Under the pieces are notes generated by a model. That model was not told the origin of the DNA and did not search any database. It was given only the letters and a program-made list of their open reading frames with translations. The translations under genes and the position numbers were made by a program. DNA of 64,000 bases from Sulfuricurvum sp. (GTDB lineage Bacteria > Campylobacterota > Campylobacteria > Campylobacterales > Sulfurimonadaceae): positions 62,001 through 126,000 of the forward strand of contig NZ_JAUYFF010000010.1 in NCBI RefSeq assembly GCF_030691015.1, written 5' to 3'. Numbering within the stretch: the stretch's first letter is position 1; each line of letters starts with the position of its first letter. This document shows, piece after piece, positions 25,678 through 34,484 of the stretch.

Positions 25678-26739
25678 TTAGTCCTCTTCCTTAGCCATTT
25701 TTTCCACCTCTTCGACAAAACGATCGACGAGTTTATCTTCATCAAGGCGTGCAACGACTTCGCCGCGCACCATTACCAATCCCGAGCCTTTACCGTAGGC
25801 GATAGCTACATCCGCATGCTTCGCTTCTCCGATAGCATTAACGACACATCCCATCACCGAGAGGTCAAGTGGCTTTTTGATATGTTTTGTCCGCTCTTCG
25901 ATCACCGCTACCGCAGAGACCAAATCAGCCTCTATCCGTCCACACGTCGGGCAGGAGATAATATTCGGGCCCTCTTTGGCAACACCGCTGTCTTTGAGGA
26001 TGGCACGACCTACTTTGATCTCCTCTTCGAGTTCCCCCGTGATAGAGACCCGCATCGTATCGCCGATACCCTCCAGTAACAACGTTCCCAATCCGATAGC
26101 ACTTTTGATCGTCGCATGAAAAATCGTTCCCGCCTCGGTCACACCCAAATGAAACGGATAGTTATTTTTTGGACGGAGAAGGCGATACGCTTCGACGGTG
26201 CGCTGAACGTCACTTGCTTTGAGAGAGACTTTAATATCGGTAAATCCCAGATCTTCGAGGTATTTGATGTTGTACTCGGCAGAGGCCACCATCCCCTCAG
26301 CAGTTGCACCGTAACGCTGTTCAAACTCTTTTTCCAAACTCCCCGCATTAACCCCGATCCGTATCGGAATATTACGCTCTTGGCACGCTTTTACGATTTC
26401 GCGAATCCGTGATTTCTCCCCGATATTTCCGGGATTAAATCGGATACAATCCGCCACTTCCGCCGCAATGAGCGCGAGCTTATAGTTAAAATGGATATCG
26501 GCAACGAGGGGAAGGGAAATCTGCTCTTTGATCGCTTTAAGGGCACGTGCGTCTTCCTCATCAGGAACGGCAACACGGACGATATCGCATCCGGCGAAAT
26601 GGAGACGATTGATCTGTTCAACCGTAGCGTTTACGTCTGCTGTGCGCGAATAGGTCATCGACTGCACTGAGATGGGTGCATCTCCGCCGATGGCGACATT
26701 TCCGACAAAAATCTGTTTGGTTGGATAGCGTGTTATCAT
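25678..26739 (-). CDS. ispG: 4-hydroxy-3-methylbut-2-en-1-yl diphosphate synthase
   Basis: [4Fe-4S] enzyme of the non-mevalonate isoprenoid pathway. The N-terminal TIM barrel begins with [20 protein letters not shown]. The iron-sulfur domain has SCPTCGR and [11 protein letters not shown] with three Cys ligands. The start is ATG 26739 (353 residues, MITRYPTKQ); an upstream TTG at 26757 lies over the -10 box. TATAAT then CGCCCA then ATG implies a leaderless mRNA. It ends directly at the dnaB start. Confidence 0.96.
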   Translation of the reverse strand: MITRYPTKQIFVGNVAIGGDAPISVQSMTYSRTADVNATVEQINRLHFAGCDIVRVAVPDEEDARALKAIKEQISLPLVADIHFNYKLALIAAEVADCIRFNPGNIGEKSRIREIVKACQERNIPIRIGVNAGSLEKEFEQRYGATAEGMVASAEYNIKYLEDLGFTDIKVSLKASDVQRTVEAYRLLRPKNNYPFHLGVTEAGTIFHATIKSAIGLGTLLLEGIGDTMRVSITGELEEEIKVGRAILKDSGVAKEGPNIISCPTCGRIEADLVSAVAVIEERTKHIKKPLDLSVMGCVVNAIGEAKHADVAIAYGKGSGLVMVRGEVVARLDEDKLVDRFVEEVEKMAKEED

Positions 26740-26745
26740 TGGGCG

Positions 26746-26751
26746 ATTATA
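26746..26751 (-). promoter_or_regulatory. -10 box of ispG, six bases before ATG
   Basis: TATAAT on the minus strand (26751-26746), in the 18-base gap between the priA stop and the ispG ATG. The expected transcription start coincides with the ATG. Confidence 0.6.
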
Positions 26752-26757
26752 CCACAA

Positions 26758-28623
26758 TTACGTGAACTCGATAGGATCCATATCGATCTCGCAAAGCGGT
26801 GATTTAACATGCTTTATCGCACGGATAAGATCGGTACTTTTATCGCTTCGCAATAAAATTTGGAACCTATATTTATCGGCGATCTTCTCAATAGGAGAAG
26901 CCCCGTATCCGACAATTTGTACATTAGCCATCTGCTCGATTTGCTGCAGTGCCCTCTCCATTTCACCTTTTGCTTTCATGCCGTTTTTATGGGCATAAAG
27001 AAGCCGTGAGAGCTTTTTACTCGGGGGATAGCGCCCCGATCGTATTCGCATCTCATCGATCAAAAATTTCTCATAATCATCAAGATAATCGCGAAAAAAT
27101 GACTCATTAAAACTCTGTACTAAAACGAGAGCATCTTGCTTTCGTCCGCTTCGCCCCGCAATCTGCACCAGAAGCGATAATGCCTTCTCCCGTGCACGGT
27201 AATCGCTTTGGGAGAGGAGATTATCGATCCCCATCACGACTGCGAGGGTGATATCGTGATAATCATGCCCCTTAGAGAGCATCTGCGTCCCCACCAGTAA
27301 ATCGATCTCGTGTTTATTAAACGCTTCGAGTACTTTAATCAGCTTATTTTGCGTCGTAATGATGTCACGGTCAAACTGCTGTACACGCAGATTCTCACTC
27401 AGTTTTCCGAAATGCTCTACCGCCTCAGCCGTTCCGAGCCTTGCGGTACGAAGTGCGCCGCTTTGACATTTCGGACACACTTTCGGCACTACTTCAGTGT
27501 AGTTGCAGTAGTGACATTTCAGGGCGCGTGAGTTTTTATGTTGGCTCATTCCGACACTGCAAAACGGACACTCCACATGGTACCCGCATGACTCGCACAC
27601 CGTGTATTTGAAATTAGCTCGGGTCGGTATAAATACGATCCCCTGATGTGCAGAAGCAAAATTTTCCATCACCGCACCATCGATTGAAGGGGTTAACGCT
27701 TCCAATGAGGGTTCAAACACAAACGTCCGTTTGGATTCAAAATATCCCCCGCGAAGTCGAAAAAACGGATATTTTGCATAGCTCGTCAGCGAGGGGGTAG
27801 CACTCCCTAGCACAACGGGGATTTTCAGTAGCGTGCCGACATAGACTGCCATATCCCGTGCATTGTAGCGGGGACGGGAAGAGGATTTATAACTCTCATC
27901 ATGCTCTTCATCCACAACAATCAGTCCCAAATCCCGAATCGGTAAAAAGAGTGCCGAACGGGGGCCTACAATAATATGAGCCGAACCGTTATAGATTTTT
28001 TCCAACGTCACTTTTTTTTGTTTCGGAGTCATTTTCGAATGCCATAGCACTACTGATTCACCGAAATGATTTTTAAATCGCGTCTCCATTTGAGGGGTTA
28101 GCGAGATTTCAGGAAGAAGCAATAAACACCGCTTCCCCTCACTGAGTATTTCATCCATACGGGACATATAGATTTCGCTCTTCCCCGCCCCCGTATCCCC
28201 GAATAACAGTGATACGTTATGAGCGCGGATAAAGTCGAGGGCTTGAGCTTGTGCAGATGAGAGGGTGATATTGAGAGAAATTTTGTCATCCCGAACTAGA
28301 TTCGGGATCTCAGATTGCGGATCGAGTCCGCAATGACATTGATAGGGAACAAATAAGTTTAGTGCTTCTCCCAATGAACACCCATAATACTCCGCCATAA
28401 ACTGCGCATTCTGAATTTGGGTATCGGAATAAAACAGATCGCTTATTTCACCTATCGGCTGTGTCGTAAAAGCGGGTTCTTCGCATTGCGCGATAATAAC
28501 TCCACGCATACTACGGTTAGAGAGGGTTACTTCAACTTCACTCCCTATAACAAGGGGAGTTTGTGAATGATAGGTAAGGGAATCTAGAGGGGAGCCTAGA
28601 AGAGCAATTTGATAAAAAAACAC
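26758..28623 (-). CDS. priA: Primosomal protein N' (replication restart helicase PriA)
   Basis: Superfamily 2 helicase that reloads DnaB at stalled forks. N-terminal 3'-DNA-binding domain (about 1-95), then Walker A GDTGAGKSE (about 143-151), DEEH, and a zinc domain with eight Cys (CESCG..CPFC..CHYC..CPKC). 621 residues is short for PriA but usual in Campylobacterota. It starts with GTG 28623, nine bases after the pilin1 stop. Residues 96-114 (CHCGLDPQS...RDDK) are translated from an inserted palindromic element and sit between the DNA-binding and helicase domains. Confidence 0.94.
   Translation of the reverse strand: MFFYQIALLGSPLDSLTYHSQTPLVIGSEVEVTLSNRSMRGVIIAQCEEPAFTTQPIGEISDLFYSDTQIQNAQFMAEYYGCSLGEALNLFVPYQCHCGLDPQSEIPNLVRDDKISLNITLSSAQAQALDFIRAHNVSLLFGDTGAGKSEIYMSRMDEILSEGKRCLLLLPEISLTPQMETRFKNHFGESVVLWHSKMTPKQKKVTLEKIYNGSAHIIVGPRSALFLPIRDLGLIVVDEEHDESYKSSSRPRYNARDMAVYVGTLLKIPVVLGSATPSLTSYAKYPFFRLRGGYFESKRTFVFEPSLEALTPSIDGAVMENFASAHQGIVFIPTRANFKYTVCESCGYHVECPFCSVGMSQHKNSRALKCHYCNYTEVVPKVCPKCQSGALRTARLGTAEAVEHFGKLSENLRVQQFDRDIITTQNKLIKVLEAFNKHEIDLLVGTQMLSKGHDYHDITLAVVMGIDNLLSQSDYRAREKALSLLVQIAGRSGRKQDALVLVQSFNESFFRDYLDDYEKFLIDEMRIRSGRYPPSKKLSRLLYAHKNGMKAKGEMERALQQIEQMANVQIVGYGASPIEKIADKYRFQILLRSDKSTDLIRAIKHVKSPLCEIDMDPIEFT
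28284..28338. repeat. 55-bp palindromic element inside priA
   Basis: Two perfect 8-bp hairpins stand side by side: ATCCCGAA/TTCGGGAT (28288-28308) and ATTGCGGA/TCCGCAAT (28314-28334). They are enclosed by terminal inverted repeats TGTCAT (28284-28289) and ATGACA (28333-28338). The element covers exactly the codons for residues 96-114 of PriA. It resembles protein-coding palindromic elements (as in Rickettsia) and small dispersed GTCAT-ended repeats; the comparison is from memory. Only one copy is in the window. Confidence 0.75.
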
Positions 28624-28631
28624 TGCTATTA

Positions 28632-29114
28632 TTAGTCAATCAACTTTCTACAAAGACTTTCTGACTTAGTATTACCGACATTGTCACATCCGAATCTACC
28701 ACTCGTACTATTGTAATCAAAGTTGATATCAGTGCCCATCACATGAAAAATATAACGCCAATTCCCATTTACTTTCGCTACCGTATTATCCCAATGACCT
28801 TCAGAACTATTCTGTGTTGCGATACCATATTGTAAAAGAGCATTTTTTGCTGTTCCATTGTTATCGAATAGGATAGATTTATCACCGGCAACACCGCTAT
28901 GAAGTTGATTGATATATCGAGTACTTCCTTGCAATAAACGGGTTTGCCGTTCACTCACAATCGCTGCACGTATGGCGGCTACATCACTACGACCTCTTAC
29001 TAACTGTGCATCATCACGAGTAGCAGCGAATTTCGGTATGGCTATAGCCGCAAGTATACCCAATACCACGATAACAAATACAAGTTCAATCATGGTAAAA
29101 GCAAAACGTTTCAT
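28632..29114 (-). CDS. Type IV pilin/pseudopilin-like protein (pilin1)
   Basis: A 160-residue protein with the class III signal FTMIELVFVIVVLGILAAIAIPKFA: short basic leader, prepilin peptidase site before Phe, Glu5, and a long hydrophobic helix. The mature domain begins with TRDDAQLVRGRSDVAAIRAA and has two Cys near the C-terminus (CDN..CRK) that may form the D-region disulfide. It is a paralogue of the neighbouring pilin2 and lies just before priA. It may belong to a type II secretion/competence pseudopilus or a type IV pilus. Confidence 0.88.
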   Translation of the reverse strand: MKRFAFTMIELVFVIVVLGILAAIAIPKFAATRDDAQLVRGRSDVAAIRAAIVSERQTRLLQGSTRYINQLHSGVAGDKSILFDNNGTAKNALLQYGIATQNSSEGHWDNTVAKVNGNWRYIFHVMGTDINFDYNSTSGRFGCDNVGNTKSESLCRKLID

Positions 29115-29225
29115 AATTATAATCCTAATTGTCCTGATTTTTACGATTGTCCTACAATCTCAAAAATCAAATCAATTTTGCATTCCCACTCAGGAGAGTG
29201 AGAACAAGAAAGATGAATACTTAAC

Positions 29226-29699
29226 TTAGTAGGTTAAATTTGAATCACCGCCGAAATTTACTTTTACAGGAGTTGCATTAAGATCTTTCATTTTAAGTGA
29301 AGAAGCTACGATTCTTCTCATTCCACTACACTCGCCACTCGTTCCACCACCAGTAATGGTAATATTCCCATCATCAACGTTCGTCGTAGTAATAGTGACA
29401 CAATCTTGCGGAGTTGAAGAAGTATCTTGAATAGTCAAAGTACCATTATTAGCCAAAGTAACCGTTCCAGCTTCTTTCGTTTTAACATTAGTAATTTCAC
29501 TAATTTGAGCAGCGAGCGTACCGTGCGCCGTATAATAAGTACCCAATTCTGTAATAAGACCGGTAATTTCTTGTCCTTTTACGGTTGCTTTCGCATCATC
29601 ACGTGTTGCTGCAAGTTTTGGAATCGCAACTGCTGCCAAAATACCCAAAATAACGATAACGAAAATTAATTCGATCATAGTAAAACCTGAACGTTTCAT
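29226..29699 (-). CDS. Type IV pilin/pseudopilin-like protein (pilin2)
   Basis: A 157-residue prepilin: MKRSGFTMIELIFVIVILGIL with the same cleavage site and Glu5, then PKLAATRDDAKATVKGQEI, nearly identical to pilin1 over the first 40 residues. The C-terminal domain is Thr/Gly-rich with a Cys pair (about Cys99 and Cys119). AAGGAG precedes the ATG. An intergenic region of 111 bases with a weak 5-bp hairpin separates it from pilin1. It may be the major subunit, as it is first and has the stronger ribosome site; that is a guess. Confidence 0.88.
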   Translation of the reverse strand: MKRSGFTMIELIFVIVILGILAAVAIPKLAATRDDAKATVKGQEITGLITELGTYYTAHGTLAAQISEITNVKTKEAGTVTLANNGTLTIQDTSSTPQDCVTITTTNVDDGNITITGGGTSGECSGMRRIVASSLKMKDLNATPVKVNFGGDSNLTY

Positions 29700-29793
29700 G
29701 GTTTACTCCTTGAAGTTTTTAATAGTGATTACTCTTGTAACCCTACTGTCATTATGAATGGGTTTGTCTTATAATCTGATTAAACTCATAAAC

Positions 29794-29799
29794 TATAAT
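29794..29799 (+). promoter_or_regulatory. -10 box upstream of NifX-like gene
   Basis: TATAAT 59 bases before ATG 29858. A 10-base direct repeat TTCAAGGAGA (29813 and 29844) follows it, the second copy being the ribosome site. Confidence 0.5.
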
Positions 29800-29857
29800 T
29801 TCGTACGGCCGTTTCAAGGAGAGTATGGCATAATTTTGACAAATTCAAGGAGAACAA

Positions 29858-30250
29858 ATGAAGATTGCCGTACCTGTAATGGATGAAAGTCTGAAAATGG
29901 CCGGAAATGCCGGACACACCCCTTATTTCGCTGTATTTAACCTCACAGGCGGAATGTTTAAAAGCTTTACATTAGAAGGGCTTCGCCTCAATCCTAAAGC
30001 TGCCGGAGATGATCATCACGATCACGACGAGCATCACACCTGTGATCATGATGCGGGTGATATTGAACATATCAAAGCACATGACACGATGGCAGACGCA
30101 ATCGAAGACTGTGATTATCTCGTTGTGAAAATGGCGTGTAAAAATACCGCTAAAAGTATGAGTAACGTCGGTGTAAAACTCCAAAAATACAATGGAAGTG
30201 AAGTACTTGCGCCCAAAATTTTGACGGAATTAGCCTCACAATTCAAATAA
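29858..30250 (+). CDS. NifX/NifB-C-terminal-like protein with His-rich insert
   Basis: A 130-residue protein of the dinitrogenase iron-molybdenum cofactor (NifX/NafY) fold: KIAVPVMDESLKMAGNAGHTPYFAVFNL at the N-terminus and a C-terminal DYLVVKMACKNTAKSMSNVGVKL segment. Between the two lies a His/Asp-rich loop (about 51-66, DDHHDHDEHHTCDHD) that should bind metal ions. No nif genes are nearby. The family also has members outside nitrogen fixation. It is a single gene with a strong AAGGAG site. A metal-carrier role is inferred. Confidence 0.85.
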   Translation: MKIAVPVMDESLKMAGNAGHTPYFAVFNLTGGMFKSFTLEGLRLNPKAAGDDHHDHDEHHTCDHDAGDIEHIKAHDTMADAIEDCDYLVVKMACKNTAKSMSNVGVKLQKYNGSEVLAPKILTELASQFK

Positions 30251-30286
30251 ATATCTAGTTTAATTCTCGTTTATAAATTGAAGGCG

Positions 30287-30292
30287 TATAAT
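30287..30292 (+). promoter_or_regulatory. -10 box upstream of pckA
   Basis: TATAAT 81 bases before the pckA ATG. The leader contains an 11-base odd palindrome TGTACAGTACA at 30333-30343. Confidence 0.5.
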
Positions 30293-30372
30293 TCGCACCG
30301 TTAATGAAGCATAGGCTTTAAATCTTCACCGTTGTACAGTACAGCGATGAACCCTAAAAGGTAAAACAAACC

Positions 30373-31962
30373 ATGATTTCCGCAGAGATTGAGACGCTAG
30401 GCATAAAAAACAGTGGAAAACTATTCCATAACCTCAGTTACGACGAGTTGATCCGGCACGAATTGGATAACGGTGAATGTAAACTCGCCAGCAACGGTGC
30501 GACAATGGTCGATACAGGTATTTTTACCGGTCGAAGCCCAAAAGATAAGTATTTTGTCAATCAAGAGCCTTCAAATAAATATATCGCATGGGGAGATGTC
30601 AATAAAAAAATCGATAAAGCGATTTTTGATGAACTCCTCGTTGTTGCCCGAGAGCAACTCTCCGGAAAAGATCTCTACATTACCGACGTATTCTGCGGAT
30701 CAAGTGCTTCAAGCAAACGCTCTGTCCGTTTTGTCTCTGAAATCGCATGGCAGGCTCATTTTGTAAAAAATATGTTTATTCGTCCTAGCGAAACGGAACT
30801 CGAAACGTTCAAACCCTCTTTTACCGTACTCAATGCATGTAAAGCGGTCAATGAAAAATGGGCAAACCATGGATTAAACTCTGAAGTTTTTGTCCTCTTT
30901 AGCGTCGAAGAGAATCTCTGTATTATCGGAGGGACATGGTATGGCGGAGAGATGAAAAAAGGGATTTTCTCCATGATGAACTACTGGTTGCCGCTCGAGG
31001 GGAAACTCTCCATGCACTGTTCAGCCAATGTCGGAGCTGCAGGTGATACCTGCTTATTTTTCGGCCTTAGCGGTACCGGTAAAACTACCCTCTCCACCGA
31101 TCCGAAACGTGCGCTCATCGGAGATGATGAACACGGATGGGATGACGAAGGTGTTTTCAATTTTGAAGGGGGATGCTATGCAAAAGTTATCAATCTCGAT
31201 CCCTCAAGCGAGCCAGAGATTCATAATGCTATCCGTCCTAACGCACTGCTAGAGAATGTCGTTTATGACGAAGACGGAATCGTCGATTATACCGACGGTT
31301 CTAAAACAGAAAACACCCGTGTCTCTTATCCGATCGAACATATTGAGAATCACCAGCCTTCACTTATGGCTTCACATCCAAAAAATATTATTTTTCTATC
31401 TGCCGATGCGTTCGGAGTCCTCCCTCCGGTAAGTAAACTCACCAAAGAGCAAGCGATGTACTACTTCCTCAGCGGCTACACGGCAAAAGTTGCCGGCACG
31501 GAACGCGGTATTACTGAACCGGTTGCAACGTTTAGTTCATGTTTCGGAGAAGCGTTTCTTCCTCTTCACCCTACGGTATACGCCAAGCTTTTAGGGGAAA
31601 AAATCGATGAACACGCTGTTAATGTTTATCTTGTCAATACCGGATGGACCGGCGGCGGATACGGCGTCGGAAAACGGATGAGTATCAAAGATACCCGTGC
31701 TTGCATCAATGCTATTTTAGATGGCAGTATCAACGAAAGTGAGTTTGATACCACCAACACATTTGGTTTCCATATCCCGAAAACACTCGGTTCCATCGAT
31801 CCTGTAATCCTCAATCCTCGTAATGCATGGGCGGATCGTGATGCATATCTCGTTCAGCGCGATAACTTGGCTGCGTTGTTTATCAAAAATTTCCAAAAAT
31901 ATACCGACGGACAAAGTGAGTTTGACTACTCTGCTGCCGGACCGCACCTTCCAACCGCATAA
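30373..31962 (+). CDS. pckA: Phosphoenolpyruvate carboxykinase (ATP)
   Basis: Interconverts oxaloacetate and phosphoenolpyruvate with ATP; in an autotroph with a reductive TCA cycle it links oxaloacetate to sugar synthesis. The P-loop [11 protein letters not shown] (about 230-240), the [22 protein letters not shown] block, and the N-terminal [11 protein letters not shown] confirm the ATP-type enzyme. 529 residues, normal. It stands alone between its promoter and a hairpin. Confidence 0.97.
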   Translation: MISAEIETLGIKNSGKLFHNLSYDELIRHELDNGECKLASNGATMVDTGIFTGRSPKDKYFVNQEPSNKYIAWGDVNKKIDKAIFDELLVVAREQLSGKDLYITDVFCGSSASSKRSVRFVSEIAWQAHFVKNMFIRPSETELETFKPSFTVLNACKAVNEKWANHGLNSEVFVLFSVEENLCIIGGTWYGGEMKKGIFSMMNYWLPLEGKLSMHCSANVGAAGDTCLFFGLSGTGKTTLSTDPKRALIGDDEHGWDDEGVFNFEGGCYAKVINLDPSSEPEIHNAIRPNALLENVVYDEDGIVDYTDGSKTENTRVSYPIEHIENHQPSLMASHPKNIIFLSADAFGVLPPVSKLTKEQAMYYFLSGYTAKVAGTERGITEPVATFSSCFGEAFLPLHPTVYAKLLGEKIDEHAVNVYLVNTGWTGGGYGVGKRMSIKDTRACINAILDGSINESEFDTTNTFGFHIPKTLGSIDPVILNPRNAWADRDAYLVQRDNLAALFIKNFQKYTDGQSEFDYSAAGPHLPTA

Positions 31963-31971
31963 CTTTTTTTT

Positions 31972-31995
31972 CTTCCCAACATCTCTCTTGGGAAG
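31972..31995. terminator. Hairpin after pckA
   Basis: CTTCCCAA and TTGGGAAG form an 8-bp stem with an 8-base loop, ten bases after the pckA stop. An eight-T run precedes rather than follows the stem on the plus strand, so it is not a textbook terminator. Confidence 0.35.
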
Positions 31996-32093
31996 AGACT
32001 CCTCTACATAATTCTGCAATCATTTGATAACAAAACAAATCTATAGTTTGAATGAAATATTTATAGGGAAAATAGGGAGATTTTAGAGAAGAG

Positions 32094-32121
32094 TTGACGC
32101 AAGCAAAAATGCTTGTGTCAA
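32094..32121 (-). terminator. Terminator of glnA
   Basis: A 12-bp stem with one G-U (TTGACGCAAGCA/TGCTTGTGTCAA on the plus strand) around AAAA, starting seven bases after the glnA stop and followed on the minus strand by a T/C-rich stretch. Confidence 0.6.
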
Positions 32122-32128
32122 AAAGAAT

Positions 32129-33559
32129 TTAGCAAGAGTACGTTGTTTTAAATTCGAACGCTGTAGGACGCGCTTCATACGGCCATACTTGAGTTTCGAA
32201 TTTGTAGTGTTGGTATGTATCAATGAACAACGGAGTCATAACCGGTTGTAAAAACTCATTGTCACGCACTAATGCTTCTAAAGCACCGCGTAGTGTGTGT
32301 GGCATTTGTGGAATACCTTTTTCACGAATTTCATCAAGGCTGAGTTCGAACAAATCTTCATCCATCGGGCCAACCGGAACCATTTTGTTTTTGATACCGT
32401 CAAGTCCTGCGAGCAACATAGCCGTAAACGCAAGGTATGGGCATGAAGTTGAATCCGGGAAACGCATTTCAATACGTGTCGCTTTTTCACCCGCACCGTA
32501 AGGAACACGGCAAGATGCAGAGCGGTTTTGGCTTGAGTACGTCAAGATAGACGGTGCTTCAAATCCAGGAATAAGACGTTTGTATGAGTTGGTCGATGGA
32601 TTCGTGAACGCTGCAACCGCACGTGCATGGTGAAAAATTCCACCGACGTAGTGGAGCGCATCTTCGCTCAGGTTGCCGTAGCCGCCCTCTTTATAAAATG
32701 TGTTTTTACCGTCTTTCCAGATTGATTGGTGAACGTGCATACCGTTACCGTTGTCTCCGTAGAGTGGTTTAGGCATAAAGGTAACCGTTTTACCGTTTAG
32801 GTGTGCTACCATTTTGATAACGTATTTAAGTTTTTGTACATTGTCCGCTGCTTCAACAAGGGTGCCGAAAACGATACCGATTTCCCCTTGACCTTGTGCA
32901 ACTTCGTGGTGACCGAGAACAACTTCAAGACCTACTTGCTCTAGTGCCAACATCATCTCTGCACGAAGATCAACCATTGTATCAATCGGAGCTACCGGAA
33001 AGTAACCGCCTTTAGTACGTGGGCGGTGACCCGTATTGAAACCGTCTTTAAATGATTTCGAATCATTCCATTCACCCTCTTCGGTGTCTACTTCATAATA
33101 TGAACAGTTTGCTTCATCGCGAATTTTGACATCATCAAATACGAAAAATTCATTTTCAGGACCGAAATAAGCAACATCACCGACACCTGCGTTTGCAAGA
33201 TGCTCAAGCGCTTTTTTTGCAATTGCACGCGGGCATTTTTCGTACATTTGGCCTTTGTAAATATCATACACATCACAGAATACAATGATGGTAGGATCCG
33301 CAGTAAATGGGTCCATAAATGCCGATTCAGCATCCGGTTTAAGGAGCATATCTGAACGGTTAATCGGTTGCCAAGCATCGATAGACGAACCGTCAAACGG
33401 AAGACCGCCTGTAAATTGACCAGCGTTAACTGCACTCATACGGTAGCTAACATGATGCCATGTCCCTTTCATATCGGTGAAGCGAAAGTCAACGAACTGA
33501 ACGTCATTCTCTTTACAAAAACTGAAAAACTCGTCGACACTGTTTACGAATTTACCCAT
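32129..33559 (-). CDS. glnA: Glutamine synthetase, type I, without adenylylation Tyr
   Basis: Makes glutamine from glutamate, ammonia and ATP. 476 residues, dodecameric type I. Beta-grasp N-terminus with DGSSIDAW, catalytic [20 protein letters not shown], and the ATP region [11 protein letters not shown] are all present. At the position of the adenylylated Tyr (NLYDLPPEE in E. coli) it has DLFELSLDE, near residue 400, so GlnE-type control is not possible. The start is ATG 33559 with AGGAG upstream; an open frame to 33610 is upstream DNA with TATACT at 33596-33591. Confidence 0.96.
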   Translation of the reverse strand: MGKFVNSVDEFFSFCKENDVQFVDFRFTDMKGTWHHVSYRMSAVNAGQFTGGLPFDGSSIDAWQPINRSDMLLKPDAESAFMDPFTADPTIIVFCDVYDIYKGQMYEKCPRAIAKKALEHLANAGVGDVAYFGPENEFFVFDDVKIRDEANCSYYEVDTEEGEWNDSKSFKDGFNTGHRPRTKGGYFPVAPIDTMVDLRAEMMLALEQVGLEVVLGHHEVAQGQGEIGIVFGTLVEAADNVQKLKYVIKMVAHLNGKTVTFMPKPLYGDNGNGMHVHQSIWKDGKNTFYKEGGYGNLSEDALHYVGGIFHHARAVAAFTNPSTNSYKRLIPGFEAPSILTYSSQNRSASCRVPYGAGEKATRIEMRFPDSTSCPYLAFTAMLLAGLDGIKNKMVPVGPMDEDLFELSLDEIREKGIPQMPHTLRGALEALVRDNEFLQPVMTPLFIDTYQHYKFETQVWPYEARPTAFEFKTTYSC

Positions 33560-33631
33560 GCGAATCTCCTGAAAATAATTAAAGTATCGCAGTATAGCAA
33601 AAGTTGCCAAAAACTGAAACGTTTAGAATGA

Positions 33632-34411
33632 TTAAAATTTAATCATTTCCCGATCTCTCCCCCGATAAAGTGCACATTTATCATACCCAAATGAACGTGC
33701 AAGGGTTTCAGCATCCTCACCAAATAATCCGATTTGTTCAACACAATGAGCATCTGACCCGAACGTAATCGGTATATCAAGTTCAGCTATTTGCTCTATC
33801 AAAAGGGGGGAAGGATACGCTTCGCCGATAGGTTTTCGATACCCTGAAGCATTGATCTCAATAGTCATATTTGCCTGTTTAATCGCTTTTAATGCATTAT
33901 TCGCCAAGAGACGAATATCCCCTGTCGGAAGATATTTAAACACTTTGAGCAAATCCAGATGACCGACAATATCAAACGCTCCGCTTAGTGCCATCGCTTC
34001 AATCAGCCCGAAATAGCGTCGATAGACATTATCAATATCCACCCCTGCATAACGGCCGATAAATTCAGGATTATCAAATCCCCAGTCATCAATAAAATGG
34101 ACACTTCCTATGAGATAATCGCACGGACGTGACAACACGTTTTCATCCATATAACCGGGAAGATAATCGATCTCATACCCCAATAAAACGGTGATTTTAT
34201 CCGCGTAACGCTCCGCAGCCTCTTTGACCCAAGACTCGTACAGTTCCATTTGATCAAAACCCATTCGATACTTGGGATCATAATGCATCGGAGCATGGTC
34301 TGAAAATCCAAAAAACTGTGTGCCGCATTCGATGGCGGCTTCCACATACTCCGCGACCGTTCCGGTAGCATGATTGCATAAAATGGTATGGTTGTGAAGA
34401 TCGACTCTCAT
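33632..34411 (-). CDS. PHP-domain histidinol-phosphatase
   Basis: Polymerase-and-histidinol-phosphatase domain enzyme of 259 residues, predicted to dephosphorylate histidinol phosphate in histidine synthesis (HisK/HisJ type). Metal-site motifs: DLHNHT at 4-9, SDHAPMH near 37-43, a YEID near 79-82, GSVHFID near 103-109, VGHLDLLKVF near 149-158 and the C-terminal GSDAHCVEQIG. Single gene upstream of glnA with a 72-base gap. Other PHP phosphatases share these motifs, so the substrate is probable rather than proven. Confidence 0.88.
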   Translation of the reverse strand: MRVDLHNHTILCNHATGTVAEYVEAAIECGTQFFGFSDHAPMHYDPKYRMGFDQMELYESWVKEAAERYADKITVLLGYEIDYLPGYMDENVLSRPCDYLIGSVHFIDDWGFDNPEFIGRYAGVDIDNVYRRYFGLIEAMALSGAFDIVGHLDLLKVFKYLPTGDIRLLANNALKAIKQANMTIEINASGYRKPIGEAYPSPLLIEQIAELDIPITFGSDAHCVEQIGLFGEDAETLARSFGYDKCALYRGRDREMIKF

Positions 34412-34484
34412 GAATGCACCCTAAGTAAAAATAATGGTTTTAATGTTATTATAGTGCAATTTTAAATCGTTGAGGATAGAGATC

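Noticed and set aside
31972-31995. Hairpin after pckA as a clear rho-independent terminator
   Set aside because: The T run is upstream of the stem rather than downstream on the plus strand, so it is kept only as a low-confidence hairpin.
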